From positions 186,001 through 250,000 of the forward strand of contig NZ_FQVC01000006.1 in assembly GCF_900128975.1 (NCBI RefSeq): a stretch of 64,000 nt of DNA. The letters run 5' to 3'. Below are positions 8,743 to 17,508 of the stretch, piece after piece; the first letter of the stretch is position 1; every line of letters starts with the position of its first letter. This DNA is from Devosia limi DSM 17137 (GTDB taxonomy: Bacteria > Pseudomonadota > Alphaproteobacteria > Rhizobiales > Devosiaceae). The notes beneath the pieces were generated by a model. It worked only from the letters and a program-made list of their open reading frames with translations, searched no databases and was not told the DNA's origin. A program made the position numbers and the translations under genes.

Positions 8743-9911
8743 GCCGCAACTCCCAGCTGGGCAAAGCGGGCCGGGCTGAAGGGAGCCAGGTCGAGGTCGA
8801 CCGACCGATCCAGAACCAGCTGGCTGATCGCCTTGCCGGTGACCGGCCCCAGGCAGATGCCATCGCCCTCAAAGCCGGTGGCCACATAGACATTGTCGGC
8901 ATCGGGCACCCGGCCGATCAGGGGCTTGCTGTCGATGACCGCCGTACGGATACCTGCGAACGCGCGCAGCAACCGCACCCCGGCCAGCCCCGGGACCATC
9001 TCGACCGCCCGGCGCAGCACTTCGGCGACGGCCTCGGCGTCATTGGTCGCCTTTTCCCCGGAGTCTTCGCGGGTGCCGCCGATGAGGAACTGGCCTGTCG
9101 CCAGTGGATCAACGACAGTGCCATAGCCACGATCGCTGGCGAGGGCGGTGCCAGCCTGCATGCCCTTGCTGATCAGATACCGGCCGGACATGATGGCGCC
9201 GGGCATGGCGGCATTGAGTGCCGGCGCCCGTTCGGTCACCAGCAGCTGGCCCTTGCGCGCAATGAGCACGTCGGGAATGCCCAGCAAGTCGGCAGAACCG
9301 TTGCCCGAAGCCACGACGACGGCATCGGCCAGCATCGGCCCGTGATTGGTGACAACCCCGGTTACCCGACCATTGCCGTCCCGCAGGAAGCTCTCGACCC
9401 GGCAATTGCGGCGCACATTGACCGGCGCAGCCGAGAGCAGGCGGTGCACGATCTGATAGCCAATGGCATGCCCCTCATCGAACACTTCCAGGCCCATGAT
9501 CACTGCGTCGGACAGGGGCGCGAAGCGGGCACGCAGGTCAGTGCTGGTCAGCATTTCCACCCGCACCCCGACGCTGCGCAGCACCGCGGCATGAGCCTCA
9601 AGGACCTCGCGCTCCACCGGCGACGATGCCAGGACAAAGGTCGAGCGCGACTTGAAAGCACCCTCGAACAGGCCTTGAACCGCCAATTCGCGATAGAGAG
9701 CAATACCGGCCAGTGCCGCATTCATCACCGGGCCGGGACGCTTGCTGGCCACCGACACGGCGCCATCGGCAGACCCGGTGGCCTGCGCCGCTGGCTCGAT
9801 GGCATCAAGGATCTCGACCTGCACGCCTGCCCTGGCCAGAAAATACGCCGTCGAGGCACCGACGATGCCGCAGCCAATAATGATGACAGACAAGGAAGAC
9901 GTACTAACCAT
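8739..9911 (-). CDS. FAD-dependent D-amino acid dehydrogenase-type subunit (DAO family)
   Basis: 390 residues. The dinucleotide-binding motif GCGIVGASTA starts near residue 13, with the DAO-family closing region near the C-terminus (GIRTAVIDSKPLIG, ATGFEGDGICLGP). This is the catalytic beta subunit that oxidises a D-amino or imino acid, with the two following genes completing the electron-transfer complex. It is the first gene of the long minus-strand operon. The 256-base region between it and the divergent lysR contains a T-N11-A palindrome, a likely activator site. D-hydroxyproline is one candidate substrate, but no 4-hydroxyproline epimerase of the proline-racemase family is visible nearby. 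Confidence 0.88.
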   Translation of the reverse strand: MVSTSSLSVIIIGCGIVGASTAYFLARAGVQVEILDAIEPAAQATGSADGAVSVASKRPGPVMNAALAGIALYRELAVQGLFEGAFKSRSTFVLASSPVEREVLEAHAAVLRSVGVRVEMLTSTDLRARFAPLSDAVIMGLEVFDEGHAIGYQIVHRLLSAAPVNVRRNCRVESFLRDGNGRVTGVVTNHGPMLADAVVVASGNGSADLLGIPDVLIARKGQLLVTERAPALNAAMPGAIMSGRYLISKGMQAGTALASDRGYGTVVDPLATGQFLIGGTREDSGEKATNDAEAVAEVLRRAVEMVPGLAGVRLLRAFAGIRTAVIDSKPLIGRVPDADNVYVATGFEGDGICLGPVTGKAISQLVLDRSVDLDLAPFSPARFAQLGVAA

Positions 9912-10075
9912 TTACACGGACCGGCAGTCGCTGAAATGAACTGGCGAAATACTGGCCCGTGCCTCTTAGCCGCGTCGATGCAATATCCCTGACTTCGGTA
10001 GTGACGAAATTTGTATCGAGTGTGCCGGCCAGCAGAAAATAGGCTGCGGGCGCGGAACAGACCCTTCCACCGGCA

Positions 10076-10092
10076 AATGCACTGCCAGCATT
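10076..10092. promoter_or_regulatory. LysR-type T-N11-A operator
   Basis: Perfect interrupted palindrome AATGC-N7-GCATT between divergent lysR and dehydrogenase genes. It contains T-N11-A, the consensus core of LysR-family boxes. It lies about 75 bases upstream of the lysR start and 165 upstream of the dehydrogenase start, a usual place for divergent autoregulation. Confidence 0.65.
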
Positions 10093-10167
10093 GCAGGATG
10101 AGACCCTGAATGGTCCATTGTCCGAAAAATCGCGGTGATGTGCCGCCGCAAATGGAAGCCGGGGCAA

Positions 10168-11097
10168 ATGTCCAAGATCAATCTCACCCTGATTCAGACC
10201 TTCTACGAGGTGGCCCGCCACGGCTCATTTTCCGGGGCGGCGCGGGAGCTTAACCTCTCCTATCAATCGGCATCGAACCATGTGCGGCGGCTCGAGCAAT
10301 TGCTGAAGGGGCAGCTCATCGAATCCGAGCAGGGGGCCAAGCGAATCGCTCTGACGCCCTATGGACGGGCGCTGTACAACCAGCTCAACCCGGAACTCTC
10401 CATCATGCTGGAGCGGCTGACCAAGCTGGTCGAAAGCCAGCGCTCGTCCCTGCGCGTGGGCATGCCGCAGGCCATCTTTTTCTACCTGTTCCCCAGCGTG
10501 CTCGCGAGCTTTCGCGAGAGCTTTCCGGAGCTCGAAGTGGCCGCCTATGAGCGCGACACGGTGCTGGCCGAGATGGTCAAGAACGGCAGCCTGGACGTCT
10601 GCATCTCGGAGCGGTATTTCGGCGACCCGGTGGTGCCGCAGCGCCTGCTGGGCAGCTATCACCTGAGCCTGGTCTATCCCGCCGCCTGGGGGGCGCCGCC
10701 AGCACAGGACGATATTCCGGGCTGGGCGGTCGGGCGCCCCTTCATCACCTTCGAGCCGGGGCAGACATTGCGCAATCTGGCCATCGATTTCCTCGGACGC
10801 GACGGGGCGGTGATCCAGCCGGCAATCTCGACGTCAGGCAGTTCCAGCGTCAAGCGCTGCGTCGAGAAGGGGCTGGGATTTTCGATCATTCCGTCCTGGT
10901 GCATCCAGCCCGACGACGACACCATTACCAGCGTGCGCCTGTCCAACCTGCCCGAGGTGCGGGTGTATTTCGGGAGCGCCAGTTTCCTGCAGAACCACCC
11001 CAGCGTCAGCGCCCTGTTCCAGACATGTCAGGTCGAACTTGCCGGCCCGGTCCTGGATCGCCCCCCGGAGAATACCCCGCCTTATGTCGCGTTGTAG
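10168..11097 (+). CDS. LysR-family transcriptional regulator
   Basis: 309 residues from the ATG at 10168, preceded by a purine-rich GGAAGCCGGGG. An earlier in-frame ATG at 10135 would add eleven unlikely residues. The N-terminal winged HTH (FYEVARHGSFSGAARELN, then LSYQSASNHVRRLE) is typical of LysR. The rest is the effector-binding domain (SLRVGMPQAIFF, SLDVCISERYFG, VEKGLGFSIIP). It is divergent from the dehydrogenase operon and 150 bases upstream of the binding-protein gene, so it probably activates one or both. The unusual SYQSASN recognition helix differs from the common QPAVS. Confidence 0.93.
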   Translation: MSKINLTLIQTFYEVARHGSFSGAARELNLSYQSASNHVRRLEQLLKGQLIESEQGAKRIALTPYGRALYNQLNPELSIMLERLTKLVESQRSSLRVGMPQAIFFYLFPSVLASFRESFPELEVAAYERDTVLAEMVKNGSLDVCISERYFGDPVVPQRLLGSYHLSLVYPAAWGAPPAQDDIPGWAVGRPFITFEPGQTLRNLAIDFLGRDGAVIQPAISTSGSSSVKRCVEKGLGFSIIPSWCIQPDDDTITSVRLSNLPEVRVYFGSASFLQNHPSVSALFQTCQVELAGPVLDRPPENTPPYVAL

Positions 11098-11100
11098 CAC

Positions 11101-11169
11101 CTGGGGCACCGACTGGGGCACCTACAAAAAACAAACTAAGGCATTGGCTTTCTCTAGCATTGTTCAATG
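11101..11169. promoter_or_regulatory. Direct repeat and palindrome upstream of the binding-protein gene
   Basis: CTGGGGCACC is repeated at 11101-11110 and 11113-11122, and the palindrome CATTG-TT-CAATG lies at 11158-11169. All are in the 147-base gap between lysR and the binding-protein gene, and could be regulator sites for the latter. No T-N11-A LysR core is obvious here. Confidence 0.35.
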
Positions 11170-11244
11170 TGGCGCAAACGCTAGCCTTCCCCAAACCCGG
11201 TCCGAGGGACGTGGATCGGGGCACAACCAATGTCGGAGGGACTA

Positions 11245-12072
11245 ATGCTTAAAAATTTCATCAAGGTGCTGGGGCTGGCTGCGATTGCCGCGCCGGTGTT
11301 TGCAGCACCTGCTGCTGCCGATACCATTGAGGACATCCGTGCGCGGGGCACGCTGCGGATTCCCGCGATCGTCAACGAGGCGCCCTATTTCAACAAGGAT
11401 CCGCGCAGCAATGAATGGTCGGGCCTCGTGATCGACATGGCCAGCGACATTGCCAAGGTGCTCGACGTCGAGCTGGAGATCGTTGAATCGAGCTGGGCCA
11501 ATGCGATCCTCGACGTGCAGAGCGGCAAAGTGGACATGGCCTTTGCCGCAACCGCTACCGCAGAGCGCTCCCTGGCCGTGATGTTCTCGGACCCGACCTA
11601 TTACAACAGCTTCGTGATCATTTCCGCCGATGAGGATATCGCGGGCAAGAGCTGGGCCGAGCTGAATTCGCCGGACTATACCTTCGCTGTCGATATCGGC
11701 TCGTCGCAGGATCTGATCACCTACAAGTTCCTGCCCGACGCCAATATCCTGCGCTTCAAGACCCGCGATGAGGCCATCGTGGCGGCCACCACCGGCAAGG
11801 CCGACGGCATGGTCAATACGCTGTTCAACGGCCTGGTCATGTCCAAGCGCACCCCGAGCCTGGGCAAGGTCAACGTCCCGACGCCGACCCTGTCGACGCC
11901 ATCGAGCATCGCACTGAACTACAGCTCCGATGAGCGCTGGAAGACCTTCGTATCGACCTGGGCCAATTACAACCGTCGCATCGGCAATGTGCAGACCATG
12001 TTCCTCGAGAACCTGGCACCATTCGGCATCACTGCCAGCGACCTGCCCACCGGCTACAGCTTCTCGGAGTAA
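11245..12072 (+). CDS. Periplasmic amino acid-binding protein of ABC transporter
   Basis: 275 residues. The N-terminus has a positive start, a hydrophobic core and an AAPAAA-DT cleavage region, a Sec signal peptide. The mature part is a family-3 solute-binding protein (IRARGTLRIPAIVNEAPY, DMASDIAKVLDVELEIVE, GKVDMAFAATATAERS). The start at 11245 is set by GGAGGG four bases upstream, although an in-frame ATG lies at 11230. It presumably serves the single permease and ATPase encoded on the other strand at 2.5-3.9 kb. A strong terminator follows, so it may be a separately transcribed, highly expressed gene. Confidence 0.93.
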   Translation: MLKNFIKVLGLAAIAAPVFAAPAAADTIEDIRARGTLRIPAIVNEAPYFNKDPRSNEWSGLVIDMASDIAKVLDVELEIVESSWANAILDVQSGKVDMAFAATATAERSLAVMFSDPTYYNSFVIISADEDIAGKSWAELNSPDYTFAVDIGSSQDLITYKFLPDANILRFKTRDEAIVAATTGKADGMVNTLFNGLVMSKRTPSLGKVNVPTPTLSTPSSIALNYSSDERWKTFVSTWANYNRRIGNVQTMFLENLAPFGITASDLPTGYSFSE

Positions 12073-12093
12073 TCCGCGCACGACACCGATACG

Positions 12094-12130
12094 AATGCCG
12101 TCAGGCAGGCACTGCCTGGCGGCATTTTCT
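12094..12130 (+). terminator. Rho-independent terminator after the binding-protein gene
   Basis: A 15-base stem (AATGCCGTCAGGCAG, loop GCA, complementary arm with one G-T wobble) ends at 12126 and runs into TTTCT. It lies 21 bases after the stop codon. Confidence 0.85.
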
Positions 12131-12157
12131 ATCCGAAGGATCATTCCCCAGGCCAAG

Positions 12158-12916
12158 ATGTCCCCTGAGCTCGACCGCGCCGACCCCGATCATGCGCCAT
12201 TCATCGGCGTGCTGATGCTGGATACACAATTCCATCGCTATCCCGGCGACATCGGCAATTCAAAAAGCTGGTCCATGCCGGTGCGCTTCCAGATCGTGCA
12301 CGGGGCCCGCCCCGCCCAGGTGGTCTTTGGCGATCCCCAGGGGCTCCTGGAACCGTTCATCGTCGCTGGCCTGGAACTGGTGGCGCAAGGGGCTCGTGCC
12401 ATAACCACAAGCTGCGGCTTTCTAGCGCTGTTTCAACGCGAACTGGCCGCTGCGCTGCCCGTCCCCGTATTTACCAGCAGCCTGCTGCAAATCCCGATGA
12501 TCAAGATCGGCCTGCCCGAAGGCAAGCGCGTGGGCATCCTCACCTTCTCGGCCGAAGCCCTGGGACAACGACATCTGGCAGCGGCCGGAGCCCCCCTGGA
12601 CACCCCGATCCAGGGCCTGCCGGCGGACAGCCTGTTCGCACGATATTACGGAAACCAGCCCTGCACTGCCGATCTCGATATCTTTCAGGACGAGACCATA
12701 GCCGCCGCCAGGGCGCTGGTTGCCATCCATCCCGACATCGGCGCCATCCTGTGCGAATGCACCAATCTGCCCCCGCACTCCCACGCCATCGCAGCCGCGA
12801 CCGGGCTGCCGGTCTTCGATGTCATGACAATGCTGAACTGGCTCGGCCAGTCGCTGTCGCCGCGCCAATATCAGGCCACCGGCAATTCCAGAAGACCGGA
12901 CAATTCCGTGCCGTAG
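12158..12916 (+). CDS. Aspartate/glutamate/hydantoin racemase superfamily protein
   Basis: 252 residues from the ATG at 12158. It has two cysteine stations: Cys-86 in TTSCGF and Cys-199/Cys-201 in LCECTN, the two-cysteine arrangement of Asp/Glu racemases, hydantoin racemases and maleate isomerases. The phrases GILTFSAEALG and a C-terminal FDVMTMLNW fit the fold. In this locus it might interconvert enantiomers before the D-specific dehydrogenase, but that is inferred from position only. It lies beyond the terminator of the binding-protein gene and converges with the long exported protein gene. Confidence 0.75.
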   Translation: MSPELDRADPDHAPFIGVLMLDTQFHRYPGDIGNSKSWSMPVRFQIVHGARPAQVVFGDPQGLLEPFIVAGLELVAQGARAITTSCGFLALFQRELAAALPVPVFTSSLLQIPMIKIGLPEGKRVGILTFSAEALGQRHLAAAGAPLDTPIQGLPADSLFARYYGNQPCTADLDIFQDETIAAARALVAIHPDIGAILCECTNLPPHSHAIAAATGLPVFDVMTMLNWLGQSLSPRQYQATGNSRRPDNSVP

Positions 12917-12988
12917 GCAGCCATGCCGCTCCAGTCGCCTCTTCGCATGCGAACGGCCGTGGGCCTAGCGGTGCTGGATCCCTCTCAC

Positions 12989-15900
12989 TCAGGATACCAC
13001 GTTCCATAAGCTCTCAAAGGAGCGAGGTCCCATCCATGCAGGTATCGCCGCCGCATCAGAACAGTCCGCCTCGACGGGATCGCGGGTGACACGAAACTCC
13101 TCGTCCACAAGGTAACCCAGGACGATGCAGTCAGTTGCATAAATGCCCAGCACTGCGTTTTCGCGCTCTATCGTCATTTTCACAAGCACTGCCTTGACGG
13201 TGCGACCCTGCCACTGTGCGGTGCCAAAATCGACGAGCGAATTGTTGACCTGCGTGATCTCCCATCGATCGTTCGAGACCGCCCGAACCTTTGAAAAGAG
13301 ATGCGGAAAGGATAGCTGCACAATGTCAGACCGCCCCGTTGCCACCAGGGAGCGGACGCTTTCCGCCAGACTCTTTTCCGCACCTGTCGCCTCCTCACGA
13401 TGCTGATCACGCAGCGCGGACTGCCGGTGTCGCTGTTCCGCCGCAGCCGCAGCACGTTTGGCTTGATCAAGAGCGGCATTGGCAGCATGGCGTTGATCGG
13501 CCAAGACTTGCTCAGCCAGTTGCTGCTCCGAGAGCGCGACGAGGCGAGCCGTCTCGGCCTCCACATGCTCCGCCTCGATCCAGATTGGCAAGACATCAAA
13601 CGCGATCCCGTCCCGCGCGAGAGCAGCCCCCAAATCTGCCAGAACCTCTGCCGCAGCATACAGCGCGCCACACTGACCGCGCTGTGCGGAGACGAATGCG
13701 CTTTCGGCGGTCATTGCACGGTTGAGCCGCGCGTCCTGAAGATAGAACGCAATTTCCCGGCCCCGATGCGCCAGCAGATCCGCGTGTGGCGCCATATCGG
13801 CCACCACCGGACAGAGCCCCTGCCCTTTTGACAAAGACAGAATGCCGAAGCCGCGAGCAGTGCGGTTTTCGATGCGCTGACGCAAATCGGCAGCGCGTCG
13901 ATCAAGTTCCGCTGCTGTGATTGCAACAGAGTCCTCGGGCACAACCAGCAATTCGGTGAGCTGGCGATCTTCAAATGCAGTGACCAATCCACGCGCCTGG
14001 CTCGGTGGCGACACCAGAAATGCGCCGCGCTCGAGGATGACCAGATCCGCCACCGTCATCACATCGCCGGCGCATTCGCCCAGTTGCAGTTGGGGCAATC
14101 CCAGGTCGACCAATTGTTGGCGCACCAGGAGCAGCCCCATAGCATCGGGCGCTACCGGGTGCGGCCAGCATGCTGAGGCAGCGCCGCCTTCCACAACCAG
14201 ATCGCCAACCAGATCACGGGTCAGATGCGGTGCAGTCCCGGCCTCGTTGCGCAGCACGATGATGTCGCCAGATTTGCCCTCCAGCAGGGCTGCATTGGCC
14301 ACGGTGATCGCCAAACCGTTTCCGGCAATGGGTGTCGAGGGTGCCAACGCCCTTGCCTTGACTTCGGCCTGATGATCCAGCCAGGCGTTGCCCAACCCGT
14401 GGGCGCCGACCTGGCGTTGAGCCTCTTCGAACACGCGCACCAAATTCGCTGATGCAGGGCTGGCGAGAGCGTCCTCCAGAATTAGTTGAAGATCGACAAC
14501 GGCCAAGACATCATTCGATGCGAGGTTGGCGGCAATGTAGGATGACAGAAACGCGTTGAGGCTGGCGGCCTGCTCGCGGGCGTCCGCAACTGCATTGGCG
14601 AGGGCAACATCGGCAGATACCGCCATAGCCCGCGTCGCATCCCGGAACTGCGGATCGTCCTCGACCTGCGCCAGGAGCAAATTGTAGCGCTGCTGCATGT
14701 CGGCCAGGTCGCGCCCCGCCTGGGCGGTCTTAAGCAGATTTATTGAACGGGCCACTGCGATCGGATCATCAAAGTTGCCGCCAGACTTGGCATAGGACGC
14801 AATCGTATCGACCAGCTCCTGCGCGTCATCCAATGCCTTCGAGAGGGCTATATTCGTCGTCGCGATGGCGGCGTTCTCCGCCTCCAGGTCCTCGGCCGAC
14901 ACTGAGGCTGCTTGATAGCTCGCCGCAAAATCGGCCAGCTCGGCGCCCAAGCCGATGGCGTCGATCAGGGTGCGACCTTCTGCCTGACCTGCGGTGATCT
15001 TTTGAAGGTTACCCTCCTGCAAGGCTTCGGCCAGCTTCTCCTGCAGCGTCAGAAGTGCGACGACGTGCTCGGACGTCACATTCGCCGAAATGTAGGCGAA
15101 CACGAACCCGTCGAGCAACTCGGCCTGCCGGCGCGCTTCGAAGGCTGCGGTCTGCTGCGCCTGTTCCTGTGCCGAGGCTCGCGCGCGTCGCTCCTGCACA
15201 AAGCCCGGCTCACCATCAAGAAGCGCAGTCAGCGCAGTCGCCTGCTTTTCAATAAGCGCAACATCATCGCCGCCGAGCGCGCTACGTAGCGTAACCAGTG
15301 CCTTGGCAATCTCGATGCCTTGAGTAAATCGGTTACCGGATCGAGAAAAATCTTCAACATTGGCGATCAATGCCGTTGCGTCCCGCTGGATTTGCTCCCG
15401 TGCCAACCGGCTTGCCTCGACGGCAGCGAGGGCTAACTCGGCCTCGGCGGCCGCCAGCGCTCGGCCATGGCTTTCATGGAGGTCGGCAAGCAAGGTCTCT
15501 GCCTGGCGGCGCTTTGCACCTGACAAATGCTTGACCGAAATATCCACGTAGCACTGCCTTTCGGCCTGCCCCCAATCCGACCGCTCCAAACCGTCCTGGC
15601 AATCAGCCACCTGCAAATGCAGCCGGGTTAGCAGCATGGCATCGCTAAGACCATTGATCTGAGCGCGCAGGGCCGCATCGCGAGCCACATCGGGAATGCT
15701 CGACGCCAAGAGTTGCGCAAGTTGACCTTTTAGATCAGCCAGCACAGCCTCGTTGTCATCAAGCCCGGCGCTCACCTTCGACCGTACCGTCGACAAAGTC
15801 GTAGCCGCGGCGGCGTCTTCAGGCAGCAACCGTGATGCCGTATAGCAAGGTGCCAGAGCTACAGCCCAATCCTTGGCCTGCGACGCCTCCAGGCAAAGGA

Positions 15901-16660
15901 CGGAAGCGGCACTGGCCTCCGCTCTGGCGTTGCGCTGCAATTCGAAGGCAGTCCTGTCGGCCAAGCCTGAGGTCACAAACTCGTCATACTCCGCCTCGCT
16001 GTCGAATCCTGCGGCCGTGGCCGCCTGAAAGCGCGCAGCAGAGGCAAAGCCTCCCTGCCCGGCCTTTTGAAAGCTTCCGAAATCCTTGAACCCAGAGCCC
16101 GCGAATGCCTGGTAGGACGCGTAATCAGGGATGCCCTGCCGAACGGCGGCCATCCACTCGCGGTAGTCGCCAAAGCCGGCCTCCGTCGCCGCCACATAAT
16201 CAACACGGCGGGAGAACCCGCCTGCCTCCGCTTGCCTGGCCTCTTCGGCGCTGCGCCATCCCTTGGCGGCATTCTCCTGCAGCAACCAGAGATCATCCTG
16301 TCCAAACGCCCCCGAAAGGCCAAAGGCAGCTTGATAAGCAAGGAGCGCTTTTCGGGTACCGGGGCCGGACTCGCCATCAATGGTCAGGGTGTAAAAGCCG
16401 AGAACGTTCAAGGCCGACTGGGTCTGCGTCACGAACCGGCGCTCAGCCTCTGCGGCGGCACGGATGCGCTCTTGCTGCTGCGCGTTGTGATTCTGGACCT
16501 GCTGCTGCTGTTGTTGCCTTGCGCGATCCTGCTGAATGCCTTGGCTGATTATCCCCGTCGCAATTCCGAAGAATAAATCGGCGCCGCTCTGGGCAGACGC
16601 CGGCGCAATTGGCAAGGCAACAGACGCAAGTAGCATCGCAGCCACGACCTGGCGCTTCAT
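12989..16660 (-). CDS. Large exported peptidoglycan-binding protein with 14-residue repeats and coiled coils
   Basis: 1,223 residues from the ATG at 16660 (an upstream in-frame start at 16717 would put 19 extra residues before an otherwise perfect signal peptide). The signal peptide ends ASA-QSG near residue 24. A Gln/Arg-rich segment at about 43-70 is followed by a PG_binding_1-like domain near 80-118 (LNVLGFY, GPGTRKALLAYQ), then eight consecutive 14-residue repeats at about 134-245. A very long Ala/Glu/Gln-rich helical or coiled-coil region follows to about residue 1,090. The C-terminal 120 residues form a compact domain with two Cys (YATDCIV, EADCSD). No catalytic motif is seen. It is probably a periplasmic or cell-wall-associated structural factor. 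It converges with the racemase-like gene. Confidence 0.8.
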   Translation of the reverse strand: MKRQVVAAMLLASVALPIAPASAQSGADLFFGIATGIISQGIQQDRARQQQQQQVQNHNAQQQERIRAAAEAERRFVTQTQSALNVLGFYTLTIDGESGPGTRKALLAYQAAFGLSGAFGQDDLWLLQENAAKGWRSAEEARQAEAGGFSRRVDYVAATEAGFGDYREWMAAVRQGIPDYASYQAFAGSGFKDFGSFQKAGQGGFASAARFQAATAAGFDSEAEYDEFVTSGLADRTAFELQRNARAEASAASVLCLEASQAKDWAVALAPCYTASRLLPEDAAAATTLSTVRSKVSAGLDDNEAVLADLKGQLAQLLASSIPDVARDAALRAQINGLSDAMLLTRLHLQVADCQDGLERSDWGQAERQCYVDISVKHLSGAKRRQAETLLADLHESHGRALAAAEAELALAAVEASRLAREQIQRDATALIANVEDFSRSGNRFTQGIEIAKALVTLRSALGGDDVALIEKQATALTALLDGEPGFVQERRARASAQEQAQQTAAFEARRQAELLDGFVFAYISANVTSEHVVALLTLQEKLAEALQEGNLQKITAGQAEGRTLIDAIGLGAELADFAASYQAASVSAEDLEAENAAIATTNIALSKALDDAQELVDTIASYAKSGGNFDDPIAVARSINLLKTAQAGRDLADMQQRYNLLLAQVEDDPQFRDATRAMAVSADVALANAVADAREQAASLNAFLSSYIAANLASNDVLAVVDLQLILEDALASPASANLVRVFEEAQRQVGAHGLGNAWLDHQAEVKARALAPSTPIAGNGLAITVANAALLEGKSGDIIVLRNEAGTAPHLTRDLVGDLVVEGGAASACWPHPVAPDAMGLLLVRQQLVDLGLPQLQLGECAGDVMTVADLVILERGAFLVSPPSQARGLVTAFEDRQLTELLVVPEDSVAITAAELDRRAADLRQRIENRTARGFGILSLSKGQGLCPVVADMAPHADLLAHRGREIAFYLQDARLNRAMTAESAFVSAQRGQCGALYAAAEVLADLGAALARDGIAFDVLPIWIEAEHVEAETARLVALSEQQLAEQVLADQRHAANAALDQAKRAAAAAEQRHRQSALRDQHREEATGAEKSLAESVRSLVATGRSDIVQLSFPHLFSKVRAVSNDRWEITQVNNSLVDFGTAQWQGRTVKAVLVKMTIERENAVLGIYATDCIVLGYLVDEEFRVTRDPVEADCSDAAAIPAWMGPRSFESLWNVVS
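15926..16261 (-). repeat. Eight tandem 42-bp (14-residue) coding repeats
   Basis: In the translated protein a Gly followed by a hydrophobic residue recurs exactly every 14 residues eight times (GW, GF, GF, GI, GF, GF, GF, GL). An aromatic residue usually falls at position 8 of each unit, for example GFGDYREWMAAVRQ, GIPDYASYQAFAGS and GFDSEAEYDEFVTS. Confidence 0.85.
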
Positions 16661-17282
16661 TAAAAGAAAAATCAACGGAGCCCCCGCCCAATAGATCGTC
16701 AATATGAAGACAAACAAATATCAGCCACCGTTACTTTGCAACGCAAATCTGGCAAACATCCAAGTTATGTTAAAAACACAAATGCAACCTATTTTCTATT
16801 TTCTCTCCAAGGCAGAAAATTGCGGGCCCGATGCGCATGACGGACTACACGCCCCCAGAGGCTGAGCACTCCTGTTCGCGTCGCCCGGCCTGCCAAAAGC
16901 TTGCACATCGCCCCGTCTGTCGCCATGGATGTTGCCACGATGCGAGCAATTGCTTTCCAGACGGGTACGCCACATCACGTCGAGACGCGAACGTCAGTCC
17001 CTCCCATCCAAAACCGGCCGCACTGGCCGGAGCGCGGATTTGATCCAGCGCTGCCCAGGCACCAGTGAGTGGCCTGACGGCAATCTCTCCCTACAAAGCC
17101 TGCCCACCCGAACGCCCGACCTCCCGTATTAGTTAAACTCTTTGCGGGGGGGACGCGCGCGAGGCTCAGCACCGCGCCTGAAGCGACAGCGCGCTGAACA
17201 TGGCCCGGACTCGCAACCCCTGCCTTCGGAGTGCAAAAAAGCCTTATATAGCCGCCTGGTTAAGTTTCATAACCATTTGATA

Positions 17283-17298
17283 AATAACATATGTTATT
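17283..17298. promoter_or_regulatory. 16-base perfect palindrome, possible regulator site
   Basis: AATAACATATGTTATT is a perfect two-fold symmetric AT-rich site in the non-coding region. It could be an operator or a recombinase site. No adjacent gene is obvious. Confidence 0.4.
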
Positions 17299-17337
17299 AT
17301 ATAACGGAAGACGTTCTCACCTCTTCTGGTACGGTGT

Positions 17338-17375
17338 TTTGTCCCAAAATTGTCCCAAACTACGGCCTCTGCCTT
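17338..17375. repeat. att-like remnant: TGTCCCAAA repeats plus tRNA-Arg fragment
   Basis: TTTTGTCCCAAAA, one base, then TGTCCCAAAC (17338-17360), followed by CGGCCTCTGCCTT at 17363-17375. The same pair of TGTCCCAAA repeats occurs between recombinase 1 and the tRNA at 54727-54749. The 13-mer is identical to the anticodon-stem/variable-loop segment of tRNA-Arg(CCG) at 54811-54823, in the same orientation. I read this as an old attachment-site remnant. Confidence 0.5.
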
Positions 17376-17469
17376 TCCGGCACTGATAAGGTGACCAAAG
17401 CGCTACTAGCGCGACTGGGAGCCTAGCCCTGCGGTCCGAACCGTATGCCAGCCAGTGGCGCGACGACAG

Positions 17470-17508
17470 CCCCCCTGCAGTGAAGGCTTCGCCTTCACTG
17501 CAGGGGGG
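17470..17508. terminator. 18-bp perfect hairpin at the end of the glycan operon
   Basis: Perfect inverted repeat with 18-base arms (17470-17487 and 17491-17508) and a TTC loop, starting with six C. The stop codon of the sugar-transferase fusion lies inside the stem, so it most likely terminates or protects the minus-strand transcript. No T-tract follows. Confidence 0.5.

Larger units (their letters stand above)
16661..17469. other. Long non-coding region with degenerate mobile-element signals
   Basis: About 800 bases without a credible gene. The left part (to about 16,800) is AT-richer and should hold the promoter of the long exported protein. The right part holds a 16-base perfect palindrome and a tRNA-like/arm-site remnant described separately. 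Open frames here lack recognisable domains. Confidence 0.6.

Noticed and set aside
15926-16261. 42-bp periodicity first considered as a CRISPR-like array
   Set aside because: The period is within one reading frame and conserved at protein, not DNA, level. There are no conserved DNA repeats with unique spacers.
17142-17426. A 94-codon plus-strand frame in the long intergenic region
   Set aside because: It runs through the palindrome, arm repeats and tRNA fragment and shows no conserved feature.
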